Positions 11,601 to 21,042 are shown, counted from the first letter of the stretch. The stretch: DNA of 23,832 bases from a virus (IMGVR_UViG_3300017786_000146:1-23832), one strand, 5' to 3'. Program-made: numbers and translations. The notes: generated by a model from the letters alone, not told the origin.

Positions 11601-14600
11601 AAGAATGATAATACAATTGTACTAAGAAATGTTAGTGGTACATTTGATAATACTGGTACTTTCTCAGCTGCAATTAAAACATTTACAATTTTACTAGATC
11701 AAAGAAGTTCATATACTAAAGGTGCAACATTAAGTCTTACTGATGGTGTTAATACACCTATTGCAACTGCTGAGGTATTGGAAGGTACATCCTCTCAAAA
11801 CACAGTCCAGATCAAGGTTCTTACAGGTACATGGATTGTAGATAATACATATTTCTTACAATCTGATGATTTGTTTAATACATCTGGAACTAGGATTGAA
11901 AAACTAACATCATTGAGTGATGGACTGGAACCATTTGAAGTTAATCAAAGTGTAGCATTAATTGAGACAGCATCAAATCATGGATTGGGAGTTGGAGATA
12001 AAGTAACAATTGATATTAATCCTAATGATGTAACTAAACTTAAGACTTATTATTTAAGAAAGAGATTATATCAAGAAGCAGTTCTAATACCTCCTACTGC
12101 AGCTACTACTATTAATTTCACAGGAATAGGAAGATATGAAATCCTCAATGGTGGTGCTGACTATACTCCTGGTACTTACACTGGTGTTGCTTTCACTAGT
12201 GGATCGGGATCTGGAGCAACTGCTACCTTTACTGTTTCTGCTGCAGGGGTAATTTCTAATATTCAAATTGAAAACGGTGGTTCTGGATATGCGAGAGGTG
12301 ATTATCTATCTGTTGCAGATGAAGACTTAGTAAGATCTGGTGCATCTACATCAACAGCAAGATTGACTTTATATGTTGGACATGTTGGTGTTCCTGCTGG
12401 TGGTACAAAAGTAACTGTTGATAATCCATTAGGATTTTCTACTAATGATTTAATTCAAATTGGTGAAGAAATCTTAAAAGTTACTGATGTTACTGGAAAT
12501 GATATTACTGTAATTAGAGGACAGGAAGGAACTATAGATGTAGATCACTTTGATGGACAGGAAGTAATACTATACAAAGGACAATATAATTTTAATAATA
12601 ATTTCCAAATCTTTACAGGTGCTAATTCTGGACGTATTCAATCATATGATCCAGTAACACATAAAGTTATCATTTCATATCCATATGGAACTTTAAAGAC
12701 AACTGCAAATGAAGTTGTGTTAAGCTCTAGTTTCTTTGATAGTAGTGATCCTAAGAGATTAGTTGCTGTTAAATCTACAGAAGATCCTACATATAAATTT
12801 GAATTCTCGGAAGATAATAGTACATTTGTATCTAATCCTAATATAAACGTACAGGAATTTTATAAGTATAAGTTTGATACGTCTCATTCTAGTCTTACTG
12901 GGACTTACTTTGATATTAGTCCAAGTAAAAATCTAAATCTTGTTACTGTAGAGAAGACAGAAGGTACACATCTTCCTGGTAATGCTGGTGCATTTACAGA
13001 TGTTAAGTTTGGATTTGGATCTAGATTAGAAACAAATGATTATAAAGCTAAAGTAGGAACTGATTTTACTAACTTCTATTACTACGATAAGAAGAATGTA
13101 GTAAATGCAGAAGATGCTTATTTAAAGATTATTACAGATCCTTTACAAGGAACTAAAACTCTCAATTATGTTACCCCAAATCGTTTTGTTTATGATGTTA
13201 CTAGTCAGCCTCTTTGGGATGGTTCTGGATCCATTTCTTATACTACTGCTGGTCAGTTCGCTATCGGTAAGATTAACACAGTAGATATTATTAACTTAGG
13301 ATTAAACTATAAAAAAGTTCCTACTATTAATGGTGTTGATGTAACTGAAAGTTATAGAGCATCTGCTACTGTATTATTTGATACAGCATCTGAAGTTATT
13401 ACTGGAGTTACTATTGACAACAAAGGATCAAACTACATAGATCCAAAAATAGTAATTACAGAAGGTGATGGAGTTGATGCAAGGTTTAATATTGTTGTAA
13501 GAAATGGTGAAATCTTTTCTATTACTGTAGATAAAACAGGAAAAGGATATACAAAAGCACCTAAGATTAAAATTATTGAGGGTAGTGTTGAAGCATATAT
13601 TAATAGTTCTTCTATTGGTATTCCTCAGAGTGTTAATTTTATTCAAAATGGTGGTTCTTTCCATCTTGATAAAACAGTAGCTTCTACATTCTCATCAAAC
13701 TATATTGCTGTTCTAAAGGATTATACTGGCAACTTTAGTAAAGGAGAATTAGTAACACAAACTATTAATGGTACAGAAGTTTTTAGAGCACGAGTTTCTG
13801 AGTGGAGATCTGGATCAAGACTTCTTAAATTAAAAGATGCATCTGGAACTATTCGTCAAGATGTCGCTATTGCATCAAGATTTGTTTCTGGAATTGTTCA
13901 CTCTGTATTTGTAACTACTTTCCAAGAAGAGATTAGTAGTTTCTATGATAATCTAGGATACTTTGATTCTGATAGGGGTCGTCTTGGTGTATCTAATCAA
14001 AGATTGTTGGATAGTGACTTCTATCAAGATTATTCTTATGTTGTAAAATCTAAAACACCTATTGATGAATGGCGTGATCTTATTAAGGCTACTACACACC
14101 CATCTGGATTTAAATTATTTGGTCAGGTTGATATAGAAGCTACTGCTAGTAGTAAAATGCCAGCAGAACTTCCAAAGGCATCACATTTCAGTGTTGTTCA
14201 ACTCTGGGATCCTGAAAAGAATAAGATTACTGTTGAGAACACAACATATGCTATATCACTGTCTGTACAGTCAGTTAAGAGTCAGAGAATCCGTAAAGGT
14301 GTTGGTTCTGCTGCAGCTAGTGAGTTCTTGTTCAATGAAGTTCGTGCATTTGAATTTACTCTTAATGGTACATTTGATGGTTACTATGATACTGATGGTA
14401 GATTGCAAGGAACTACAACATTCCAAATCATTAATGATCTAGGTGTTCCTTTCTTCCCTGCAAGCGATAAAGGTCTTATCGTTACACTTGATGGCATTCT
14501 TCAAGAACCAGGAGTTTCATATACTATCAATAACGATACTATTGTATTCTCTTCTCCACCATTGGGAGATGGAACTAAAAATGGTTATGATTATAAGGGT

Positions 14601-17600
14601 GTTACTTTCTATGGTAAGGTATTCCAGTTTAAGGATGATCAATACAATACTAAGCACCTAAGAAAATTAAAAAATATTTTCCAACGTAGTGGTACATGGA
14701 TTGATGCTGCAAATCAAATTGAAAGGAATGTAGAGTTTATTGTTAATGAAACTATTGGATATGCAAAATCTACATATCCAAATTTAGATTGGGCAACTAA
14801 ACAAGATGATTATGAAGAAAACCTCAGATTTATTTTAGATGCTTATCAACATGATATTAGATTTGGTGGAAACATTAAAACTGTTGATTATACATCTGCT
14901 TTTAATACTGAGAGTCAGTATCTTTATATTAAAAATAACAGATCTGAATCTAATTCTATTTTTGCATATGCAACTAGATTAGCAAAGCTAGCAATGCGTA
15001 ATTGGGATTACACTGATACTGGTGTAACCTATATTCAAGGAACAAGTAAAATTAACCTAACATCTACTGATAATGTTGCTGTTGGTATGTTTGTTAGTTC
15101 TGGTAGAGCATTCCCATCTGATACAAAAATTACATCTATTGATAGTGCTACTCAAGTTACATTAAGTCGTAATGCATTAGCAAACTCTGCTGGTGGCGGT
15201 GGTGCTCCAACTGGAGTTACATTATTAAGTGGTACAGGAACCACAGGACCTATTGCTACTAGCACGGGTGCTGTTGCTCCTGGTGATGAATTTAATGCTC
15301 CACCTGGAGTTATTGTTACTGTTCCTACATCATTCTCTGGTAGTGACCAAGCAACATTCTCTTGGAGTGGACTTAATAATGGTATGTTCTATAAAGCAGG
15401 ACAACTAATTGAAGGTAACAGACAGTATATTATTGATACAACACATTCTTGGATGTCTACAACATATCCATCTCTTGCAGCAGCTTCAGGAACTGCAGCA
15501 ATTAAGTGTAAGAGAGATATTGGTCTTATCTTAGATGCATATGTTTATCATCTTAAACAGGGTGGTAACTTTAAAATTGTAGAAGCAGCACAGTTGTACT
15601 ATACAAAAAATGAATATCCTTATGGTGAAACTAGAACTTCTCTAGTTGGAGTTCTTACTGAAGCACTCGCAACATTTACTTATGCTAAGGATTTAGCAAT
15701 ACAGGCAATGAGAAATCAGTTGCCTTATCAAGATGGATCTGCATTAATTGATTCCAATACACCCAAATGTGTAGAGGTAGAAAGCACATTAAACACATAT
15801 CATAGTATTGTTAATACTATTTTAACTGAGGGAGCAGGTCTTATAGAGAAGACAAAGCAAAATTCTAACAAACGTGGTAATTGGACTCCTACATTGACAT
15901 ATTCCAATTACAATATTATAGGTGATGCCAATATTCCTTTGCAGGAGTGTAGTAATGTTGCTTCCTCTATTAATTCCTTATATGATAATTTGGATGATAT
16001 TATGAATTTAAAATCTGTAACTAGAACGTTACCAGATTATATTGATGGAGAAACAAAAGAATTTGAATTATACTGGGATGATAATACTGCTGTAGATAGC
16101 GAAAAAGATGAGAATCTATTCTTATCATTAAATGCTGTAATACAGAAACCTAAGTTTACTGAGGATTATCCAGGAGAGGATTCTTACTTTATTGATAGAA
16201 CTGTAATTCCTAACGTAATTAAATTTGATGTAGCTCCTATATGGGATCAAGATCTTGGAGCTAAGACTATTGGTGAACCGACTGCAGTTGAGAAAGTAGT
16301 TGGTATTGGTGTTGGTAATTATAAACGACTTACTATTGATTATAACTTAGTTGATGGTATAAAAAATGGTCCTTTCCTAATTTTAGATTTAGAAGACTAC
16401 ACAGTACAAAGTATTGAATCAAATGATTCTTTATATGTATTCTTAGATGGTGTCTTACAAAGAGAAGGATACTCATATACTGTATCTGGTCCAAATATCT
16501 TCTTTAATGTTCCTGTTACAAAGGAAATGAAGATTGATATGAGATATCTCTATGGAAGAGATGTTGGACAGGTTATCAATTTCTATGATTTTGCTCCAGA
16601 TACTTATTTTTCTACTGGTACTTTAACTTTTGATTCAACATCTTCTGTTTGGGATACATTCTCAAAGTATACTTGGATGGGTGATAAGATTGGTTTACCT
16701 ATTCATGCATGGCAAGTAAAACCAGATGGAACTTATAATGTTATTGGTAAAGTAAAAAATTATCTCAATACTGGAACACAAGTTAAATTTGATATTCCAC
16801 AAGCACAAAATTCTTCCATTTTACCTGGTGTTGATGTTATCTTTGGTGTAGCAAGTTACTATGACAGAAATATAACTGTTGCTGCTTCAGAATTTACGAA
16901 TGCTACTCTAGATCTAGAGGAAGATGAAGTTGGTAGAAAACTATTAAAAGCTGATATCCAAGCTTGGGCGGGAACTGTTATTGGTAAAACTTATACCAAT
17001 CCTTTCTTAAGTCTATCAGGTGGAGATCAGATTCGTGTAGAAGGTGAAGATGGTTTTAGAAAAATCAAGAAACTTCCTGGTATTACTACCAGTAAAGATA
17101 ATAGAGATGGTGAACAACTATCAGATGATATTTTTTCTCCAGTCTCAGTTGAGTCTTATACTGGAATCACGAGAGGTGAAGGTCTTTCTATAATTGCTAC
17201 TATTGAAAATGGTAGTGTTACCAAATTAACTTGGAACCAACGTAGCTATGATCCTATTACACAACCTACTGCATATCAGTATTTTACTCCTCCAGTTCTT
17301 AAATTTGAACCTAAAAATGGAGAAGGTGGTGGTGCTAGTGCAACTGTACTAGTCAGTAAAGGACAAGTTGTTAGTGTTGATCTTATTAATGGTGGTTCTG
17401 GTTATACAGAAGCTCCAAAAGTTATTGTAACAAGAAGATTTGATGTTTTATCTGAAAGGGGTATTGGTGTATCACTAATCAACTTAAGAATGAATCCAGT
17501 TGTAGAACACACTGGAATGACTGCAACATCTAGTATTAGTATTCTTGGTAATAGACTAGTTGATGCGTTCTCTTTCTCTTCTGTGGATCTTCTCAGTCCA

Positions 17601-19142
17601 GCAGATGTTGATCGTGAAATTGAGGCAGAAATTCAAACGGGAATTAACAATATAGTTGATGCTTCTTCAGATGGCACTATGCCAGTTAGTGATACTTTAG
17701 AACCTCCATCTGAAGGTGCTCATATTGTTTATATTGAACCAGAGCCTGTTGAGGTTGAAGGAGAAGGTGGTGTATTAAGACTTCAAGGTTCTGAAACTGT
17801 TGTCACGGCAGAAATTCAGGATATTATAAGTGCTAACACTATTTCTAGTGTAACTAAGGTAATTACAGCAACTCAACAAATTGAAATTCCTAATAATGCA
17901 TTAAGCAATATCAATTACTTTGAGAATGCTGCATATCTTGATCTTGACTTTAATATTGGTGAGACTATTGCTTATATTCCTGATACATCTAAATTCTATG
18001 GAACAGGTCTCTTATTGATTGGAGATGAAGTTGTACGATACAATAGAAAACTTTCTGATAGATTTACCAATATCACTAGAGGAAGAAGGGGAACTACTGA
18101 AAAGGATTGGGTTGCTGGTACTTTCTTGAGACAGATTCCACAATTTGTATCTGTTGCTCCTGTTGGAATTGCTAAGATTGAGTCTGAATCTCAACTAGTT
18201 GCTGTAAGTGTTGGTGCTGAAGGGACTGGAAGAACTGAAAGAAAATCTACATACCAGATTGAGGTACCTAGTCAATTTGAAGAGGTAATTTATAGTGAGG
18301 TTCATCTTGATCTTCAACCACAGTTAGATGTAAATTCTATTTCTAATATTATAGTAGAAGTAGTTCGCACACCACCAACACTAGGACCTGCTTCTGTTAT
18401 TACAACACATCAGGTTATTCATAACCAAACTGTTGTTGTTAATCAAGTACAAACAGTTCATACTGAATTTGTAATGCAAAAGAACCAACTAGAGGTTCTA
18501 TTGTTTACACCTCCAGGTGGAGTTATTGACGGATATCAAGAAAGTCTATTCATCTCAGATCCTCTTGATATCAGAGCTGGTAATACTACTGGTGGTCATG
18601 ATGGAGAAGTTGAACTTGATCAAATTAATAGTCGTTATTATGCTGTTCTAAGAGATACATCTACAGTATTTGTTGATAACGTCTTGTTTGGTGCTGGTAG
18701 TGAATATGTTGGAAAATACACCAAGACAAATGCTGGTCATAGAATCAGTCACTTTGATGGTATATTTGATGACGGATTTTCTAGAGTATCTGGAGTATCA
18801 CTTGGAGAACTTGATCTATACTATGGAGCTCTTACTATCAAAGACTTCACTGAAAGAGCTAACTCCAGCTACACTCTAGCAGGTGACAAGTTCATTCTAT
18901 TGAATCCTTCAATACAAAATCCAGTTACTGTCAGTTCCGTTAACAACAGTATTGTTGCATCTATTGGTGTACAAGACACTACATCTTTCCCAGATGAGGG
19001 ATATATATTCCATAGGTCAAACAATTACGCTGGTGTGATCAAATACACTGGTAAGACTGCAAGCACTTTCACTGGATGTACCATACATAGTGGTGATAAT
19101 CAGATTGAAGCGGGTTCCGAAATGGTACCTTTCACAATTTGA
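8604..19142 (+). CDS. Giant baseplate/tail-fibre protein (3512 aa) in the gp7 slot
   Basis: One unbroken frame of 10.5 kb between gp6 and gp8, where T4 has gene 7 (about 1030 residues). The N-terminus (LIETQLPAFITDEYELFSKF) is of a type seen at the start of phage structural proteins that attach to baseplates. A YHYH domain lies at about 756-852 (IGFAYDGNPIYGPFG to QGTYAYF). Repeats include a four-fold IGEE-type motif near 98, 340, 1284 and 3136; eight GxGY-type repeats between 553 and 2940; three LDGxLQ-type modules near 1957, 2504 and 2609; and a duplicated helical domain (about 2030-2138 and 2261-2378). A Gly-rich linker lies near 2195. It is probably an elongated peripheral wedge or receptor-binding fibre. 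Whether its first part replaces gp7 is inference from position. Confidence 0.92.
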   Translation: MPAVKTKRISTLIETQLPAFITDEYELFSKFVQKYYEAQEVQGGTLDIISNLQKYADIDYYEQNLLRQSDILDTSISASDDTIVLQDATSFPKKNGYVKIDDEIIFYGSRTDTQLNECSRGVSGNTSLGDLYESSTFSSTTAASHSTGVNVYNVSNLFLYAFVKNFENQYLGSFPEKYLKGEVDKRTLIKNIQKFYKAKGTKSSIQFIFNTVVAKDSDNKPEVYKPRDFTYKSSESDWINVYALKCKVVSGDPKNLIGNKISQVSTAEYGYADAIVDNVNSDGTADNEKIYNIVLAPETVNGQFAISTKTKLAKSLSGTAISGDRINVSSTLGWETTGSVLIGEETITFSEKNVTQFIIDERQAQGATVHPVGTSVYKPVTISGSGVTLLTFGVVYNLKPQNSQPYSSPGDDIQVSNPGFETDDPKIVQVGTNQTRWVINQGTAPVIPTLPSIQSSLSQLTTDVSSIFEDDQYYYITSSSFPSYKILDGSTVNENLLDQRILRIIRKQSTRTTEIYPTPRRDVGILLNGVPVYGFKDYDSIRFGKLEEIKINTQGRGYEKPPFVLVDQVPNKARAVLSGQVVESIIVDTDDIFPRTPDVTITSGRNASVRAVVTGGKVTSLILDNPGEFYSSPPIVRISDTAGRGRFADYEAVVNTDGNITGFNKRGEGNFYKQNSVRVDIIPVGEDADGIPLLKEWNFNRFNKLENNLDTEYGYIFQNYNNALDYGYGHVANPKALRVDLNDNINSAGTEPTVKTHSPIIGFAYDGNPIYGPFGHQDSLDSTSSIVRMTSGYSLGGSRSNGPSLSEYPLGSFNNDYTYTHKSGTLDQNNGRFCTTPEFPQGTYAYFITVDSNQVPQYPYIIGENFYSLPVDSNYNSNINQDDVPKTSKQYYVPGMQGNGEGVIAKIAEVSSGTVDEVEVLESSSNFSINSQIYFDNRGTEGSEVEAIISSVKGKDVSYLESKETKVVKLTTIQSAYLFADDTLSQPSSGASGSIVGTVKNDNTIVLRNVSGTFDNTGTFSAAIKTFTILLDQRSSYTKGATLSLTDGVNTPIATAEVLEGTSSQNTVQIKVLTGTWIVDNTYFLQSDDLFNTSGTRIEKLTSLSDGLEPFEVNQSVALIETASNHGLGVGDKVTIDINPNDVTKLKTYYLRKRLYQEAVLIPPTAATTINFTGIGRYEILNGGADYTPGTYTGVAFTSGSGSGATATFTVSAAGVISNIQIENGGSGYARGDYLSVADEDLVRSGASTSTARLTLYVGHVGVPAGGTKVTVDNPLGFSTNDLIQIGEEILKVTDVTGNDITVIRGQEGTIDVDHFDGQEVILYKGQYNFNNNFQIFTGANSGRIQSYDPVTHKVIISYPYGTLKTTANEVVLSSSFFDSSDPKRLVAVKSTEDPTYKFEFSEDNSTFVSNPNINVQEFYKYKFDTSHSSLTGTYFDISPSKNLNLVTVEKTEGTHLPGNAGAFTDVKFGFGSRLETNDYKAKVGTDFTNFYYYDKKNVVNAEDAYLKIITDPLQGTKTLNYVTPNRFVYDVTSQPLWDGSGSISYTTAGQFAIGKINTVDIINLGLNYKKVPTINGVDVTESYRASATVLFDTASEVITGVTIDNKGSNYIDPKIVITEGDGVDARFNIVVRNGEIFSITVDKTGKGYTKAPKIKIIEGSVEAYINSSSIGIPQSVNFIQNGGSFHLDKTVASTFSSNYIAVLKDYTGNFSKGELVTQTINGTEVFRARVSEWRSGSRLLKLKDASGTIRQDVAIASRFVSGIVHSVFVTTFQEEISSFYDNLGYFDSDRGRLGVSNQRLLDSDFYQDYSYVVKSKTPIDEWRDLIKATTHPSGFKLFGQVDIEATASSKMPAELPKASHFSVVQLWDPEKNKITVENTTYAISLSVQSVKSQRIRKGVGSAAASEFLFNEVRAFEFTLNGTFDGYYDTDGRLQGTTTFQIINDLGVPFFPASDKGLIVTLDGILQEPGVSYTINNDTIVFSSPPLGDGTKNGYDYKGVTFYGKVFQFKDDQYNTKHLRKLKNIFQRSGTWIDAANQIERNVEFIVNETIGYAKSTYPNLDWATKQDDYEENLRFILDAYQHDIRFGGNIKTVDYTSAFNTESQYLYIKNNRSESNSIFAYATRLAKLAMRNWDYTDTGVTYIQGTSKINLTSTDNVAVGMFVSSGRAFPSDTKITSIDSATQVTLSRNALANSAGGGGAPTGVTLLSGTGTTGPIATSTGAVAPGDEFNAPPGVIVTVPTSFSGSDQATFSWSGLNNGMFYKAGQLIEGNRQYIIDTTHSWMSTTYPSLAAASGTAAIKCKRDIGLILDAYVYHLKQGGNFKIVEAAQLYYTKNEYPYGETRTSLVGVLTEALATFTYAKDLAIQAMRNQLPYQDGSALIDSNTPKCVEVESTLNTYHSIVNTILTEGAGLIEKTKQNSNKRGNWTPTLTYSNYNIIGDANIPLQECSNVASSINSLYDNLDDIMNLKSVTRTLPDYIDGETKEFELYWDDNTAVDSEKDENLFLSLNAVIQKPKFTEDYPGEDSYFIDRTVIPNVIKFDVAPIWDQDLGAKTIGEPTAVEKVVGIGVGNYKRLTIDYNLVDGIKNGPFLILDLEDYTVQSIESNDSLYVFLDGVLQREGYSYTVSGPNIFFNVPVTKEMKIDMRYLYGRDVGQVINFYDFAPDTYFSTGTLTFDSTSSVWDTFSKYTWMGDKIGLPIHAWQVKPDGTYNVIGKVKNYLNTGTQVKFDIPQAQNSSILPGVDVIFGVASYYDRNITVAASEFTNATLDLEEDEVGRKLLKADIQAWAGTVIGKTYTNPFLSLSGGDQIRVEGEDGFRKIKKLPGITTSKDNRDGEQLSDDIFSPVSVESYTGITRGEGLSIIATIENGSVTKLTWNQRSYDPITQPTAYQYFTPPVLKFEPKNGEGGGASATVLVSKGQVVSVDLINGGSGYTEAPKVIVTRRFDVLSERGIGVSLINLRMNPVVEHTGMTATSSISILGNRLVDAFSFSSVDLLSPADVDREIEAEIQTGINNIVDASSDGTMPVSDTLEPPSEGAHIVYIEPEPVEVEGEGGVLRLQGSETVVTAEIQDIISANTISSVTKVITATQQIEIPNNALSNINYFENAAYLDLDFNIGETIAYIPDTSKFYGTGLLLIGDEVVRYNRKLSDRFTNITRGRRGTTEKDWVAGTFLRQIPQFVSVAPVGIAKIESESQLVAVSVGAEGTGRTERKSTYQIEVPSQFEEVIYSEVHLDLQPQLDVNSISNIIVEVVRTPPTLGPASVITTHQVIHNQTVVVNQVQTVHTEFVMQKNQLEVLLFTPPGGVIDGYQESLFISDPLDIRAGNTTGGHDGEVELDQINSRYYAVLRDTSTVFVDNVLFGAGSEYVGKYTKTNAGHRISHFDGIFDDGFSRVSGVSLGELDLYYGALTIKDFTERANSSYTLAGDKFILLNPSIQNPVTVSSVNNSIVASIGVQDTTSFPDEGYIFHRSNNYAGVIKYTGKTASTFTGCTIHSGDNQIEAGSEMVPFTI
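10869..11160 (+). other. YHYH domain inside the giant protein
   Basis: This segment encodes residues about 756-852. It begins HSPIIGFAYDGNPIYGPFG and ends RFCTTPEFPQGTYAYFITVD; the DGxPIYGP core and the terminal P.GTYAYF are hallmarks of YHYH proteins. The family is found in secreted and surface proteins of bacteria and in cyanophage structural proteins; its activity is unknown. Confidence 0.75.
14691..15735 (+). repeat. Internal duplication of a helical domain in the giant protein
   Basis: Residues about 2030-2138 and 2261-2378 share a pattern: a helix with a YP turn (KSTYPNL; STTYPSL), then RFILDAYQHDIRFGGNIKTV versus GLILDAYVYHLKQGGNFKIV, then a closing helix ending LAMRN or QAMRN. Between the copies is a beta-rich, Gly-rich insert. 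The divergence shows the duplication is old. Confidence 0.75.
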
Positions 19143-19166
19143 TAAATATTGATATAAATATAAATA
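19141..19166 (+). promoter_or_regulatory. Triple late promoter before gene 8
   Basis: Three late motifs lie in tandem: GATAAATA (19141-19148), TATAAATA (19153-19160) and TATAAATA (19159-19166, sharing two bases with the second). The first overlaps the stop codon of the giant gene. They would give gene 8 its own transcript, with leaders of about 32-50 bases. Confidence 0.75.
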
Positions 19167-19203
19167 ACTCAAGACAATTTTAAACGTCGGATAAAGAAAC
19201 ACC

Positions 19204-21027
19204 ATGGCTGCTATTATCTCTGATAAGTTTCGTATTTTTAACGCGAAACAATTTCTAGAATCACTCACTGAAGGTCCCACGGACACTAGTGCGGAAAAAA
19301 CTAGGATGTACTTCTTTGTGGGGCGTCCACAACCATGGAGAGCTTACTTAGAAATTTACTCTAAAAACGCTACTGCATTTAGTGTAGGGGATGAGGTTTA
19401 CGAAGGAACATATGGTCCAGGTGTATTCCGTGCCACAGTTGCTGCAGTTTATGATAGTGCTCTCCTTCTTACCGACGTTTTTGGAGGTGCTGGTGTAAAC
19501 TCTGCTCCTGCTCTTAATACTCCTCTTAAGTGCCGTACTGGTGGAAATGGTACTAATGGATCAGGATCCGACACAGGTGCTGAAGCAAAGTCTGGTGTTT
19601 ATCGTTATGCAACTGAAGACGTTCCTCCCCTTCCTCTTGACAACCAAAGAGAAAAAAGAAATCTTTATGACGAGTTAATTGCTGCTAAGCGTATTACTGA
19701 TACTTTCGCAAGAACAGTTATTCGTCGTTACAACTGGGATCTAGTTGCTAACCCTAAGTTTGATATGTGGAAACCCGACTACGCAGCTACACCAGGTGGC
19801 GGTGGTCAAATTGGTAAATCTACTGCAACAGGTCAAACTAGTATTGCTGATGCGAAGTTCTATGTAATGAACTCTTCATATGAAGTATTCAAGTGTCTTT
19901 ACAATGGTGAAGATCCTTCAAACACAACAGGTCAGAACGCAACTGAAGAACCAACTACTGCAGGTGGTAACTATGCTTCTTCTACTGGTCTTTATACAGA
20001 AACAACTGGTGCTAAGTACATTTGGAAGTATATGTACACCATTTCAACTGATGATGTACTGAAGTTCCTTTCTTCTGACTTCCTTCCTATCGTTCTTTCT
20101 ACCAACGCTTCTAGACAAGCTGTTATTGCAGCTGCTGTTGATGGTGCTGCTGACGTTGTTTTAGTTGAAGACGCTGGTTCAGGTCTTCCTTCATCACAAA
20201 CTTTATACACAAGTATTAAAGGAGATGGTACAGGTGGTGTTGTAGAATTTGTAACAAATGGTTCTGGTACTATTACATCTGCAAATATTCAAGCTCGTGG
20301 ATCAGGTTACACTTATGCTAATGTTCTATTTGCTAATGGTAACCTCTTCTCTGATGCTGGTTTATCATCTGCTGTAACAACTGGTGCATCTGCTGTTGGT
20401 GCTTTAGAAATTGTTCTACCTCCTGAAGGTGGTCATGGTTCTGATCATGAGACAGAATTGAATGGTAAGCGTGTTATGACAAACATTCGTCTAACATATG
20501 CTGAAGGTTCTGGAGACTTCCCTGTAGATAACGACTTCCGTAGAATTGGTATTATTGCTGATCCATTTAACTTTGGAACAACAACTTTCTCTACTGCTGA
20601 AACACTTTCTGGTTTAAAAGCAATTAAGATTACAGGTGCTACTGCAGACTATTCTGTTGATGAGAAGATTACTCAGTCTGTATCTGGTGGTACTGCAAAT
20701 GGTACAGTTGTATCATGGACACTTGATAGTGGTTCAACAACTCAAGGTGTTCTTAAGTACATCCAAACAACTGATGCTCATACCGATCAAGGTGTTGTAA
20801 GACCATTTGAATCTAGTGGTAATGCTATTGGTGGAGAGACATCTACTGCATCTGGTACTGTAAATACTTCTTATAATCAAGCACTATTAGGAGTCACTTT
20901 CTCAAGTGGTTTAGCAACACCTGAAATTGAAAATAATTCTGGTGATGTCATCTATGTTGAGAACAGAAGACTAATCACTCGTGCTCCTGACCAGATTGAA
21001 GATATCAAGTTAGTTATTGAATTCTAG
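19204..21027 (+). CDS. 8: Baseplate wedge subunit gp8 (enlarged)
   Basis: ATG 19204 gives 607 residues. The first segment (ISDKFRIFNAKQFLESL) and FFVGRPQPW (about 36-44) match the start of gp8 proteins. The middle has YEVFKCLYN (about 223) and YIWKYMYTIS (about 272), equivalent to T4's VYRC and YVWEYLFEI. The end has FRRIGIIADPFNFG (about 445) and VIYVENRRLITRAPDQIEDI, matching T4's closing MENRPPI and DQTEEI pattern. T4 gp8 has 334 residues; this copy has extra beta-rich inserts, including a GSGY-type repeat near 363 like those in the giant protein. gp8 dimers stabilise the wedge next to gp7 and gp6, which fits the gene order. A weak ribosome site precedes it. Confidence 0.93.
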   Translation: MAAIISDKFRIFNAKQFLESLTEGPTDTSAEKTRMYFFVGRPQPWRAYLEIYSKNATAFSVGDEVYEGTYGPGVFRATVAAVYDSALLLTDVFGGAGVNSAPALNTPLKCRTGGNGTNGSGSDTGAEAKSGVYRYATEDVPPLPLDNQREKRNLYDELIAAKRITDTFARTVIRRYNWDLVANPKFDMWKPDYAATPGGGGQIGKSTATGQTSIADAKFYVMNSSYEVFKCLYNGEDPSNTTGQNATEEPTTAGGNYASSTGLYTETTGAKYIWKYMYTISTDDVLKFLSSDFLPIVLSTNASRQAVIAAAVDGAADVVLVEDAGSGLPSSQTLYTSIKGDGTGGVVEFVTNGSGTITSANIQARGSGYTYANVLFANGNLFSDAGLSSAVTTGASAVGALEIVLPPEGGHGSDHETELNGKRVMTNIRLTYAEGSGDFPVDNDFRRIGIIADPFNFGTTTFSTAETLSGLKAIKITGATADYSVDEKITQSVSGGTANGTVVSWTLDSGSTTQGVLKYIQTTDAHTDQGVVRPFESSGNAIGGETSTASGTVNTSYNQALLGVTFSSGLATPEIENNSGDVIYVENRRLITRAPDQIEDIKLVIEF

Positions 21028-21035
21028 AAACTTCG

Positions 21036-21042
21036 CTAAATA
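21036..21042 (+). promoter_or_regulatory. Late promoter before the DUF4815 gene
   Basis: CTAAATA at 21036-21042, 36 bases before ATG 21079. The intervening leader has the near-repeat CTAGGGACTAGAGACTTAG. Same motif form as at 5648. Confidence 0.65.

Noticed and set aside
14191-14661. Plus-strand open frames in a second frame inside the giant gene
   Set aside because: The main frame is continuous and protein-like here; the alternative products are Leu/Met-rich shadows of Asp/Gly-rich coding sequence.
8604-19142. Frameshift or gene fusion error in the giant gene
   Set aside because: The frame is open for 10.5 kb with consistent codon use and recognisable modules from start to end, and T4-like cyanophages are known to have very large structural genes.
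19017-19286. Minus-strand open frame across the start of gene 8
   Set aside because: It runs antisense through the triple late promoter and the gp8 start, with no independent support.
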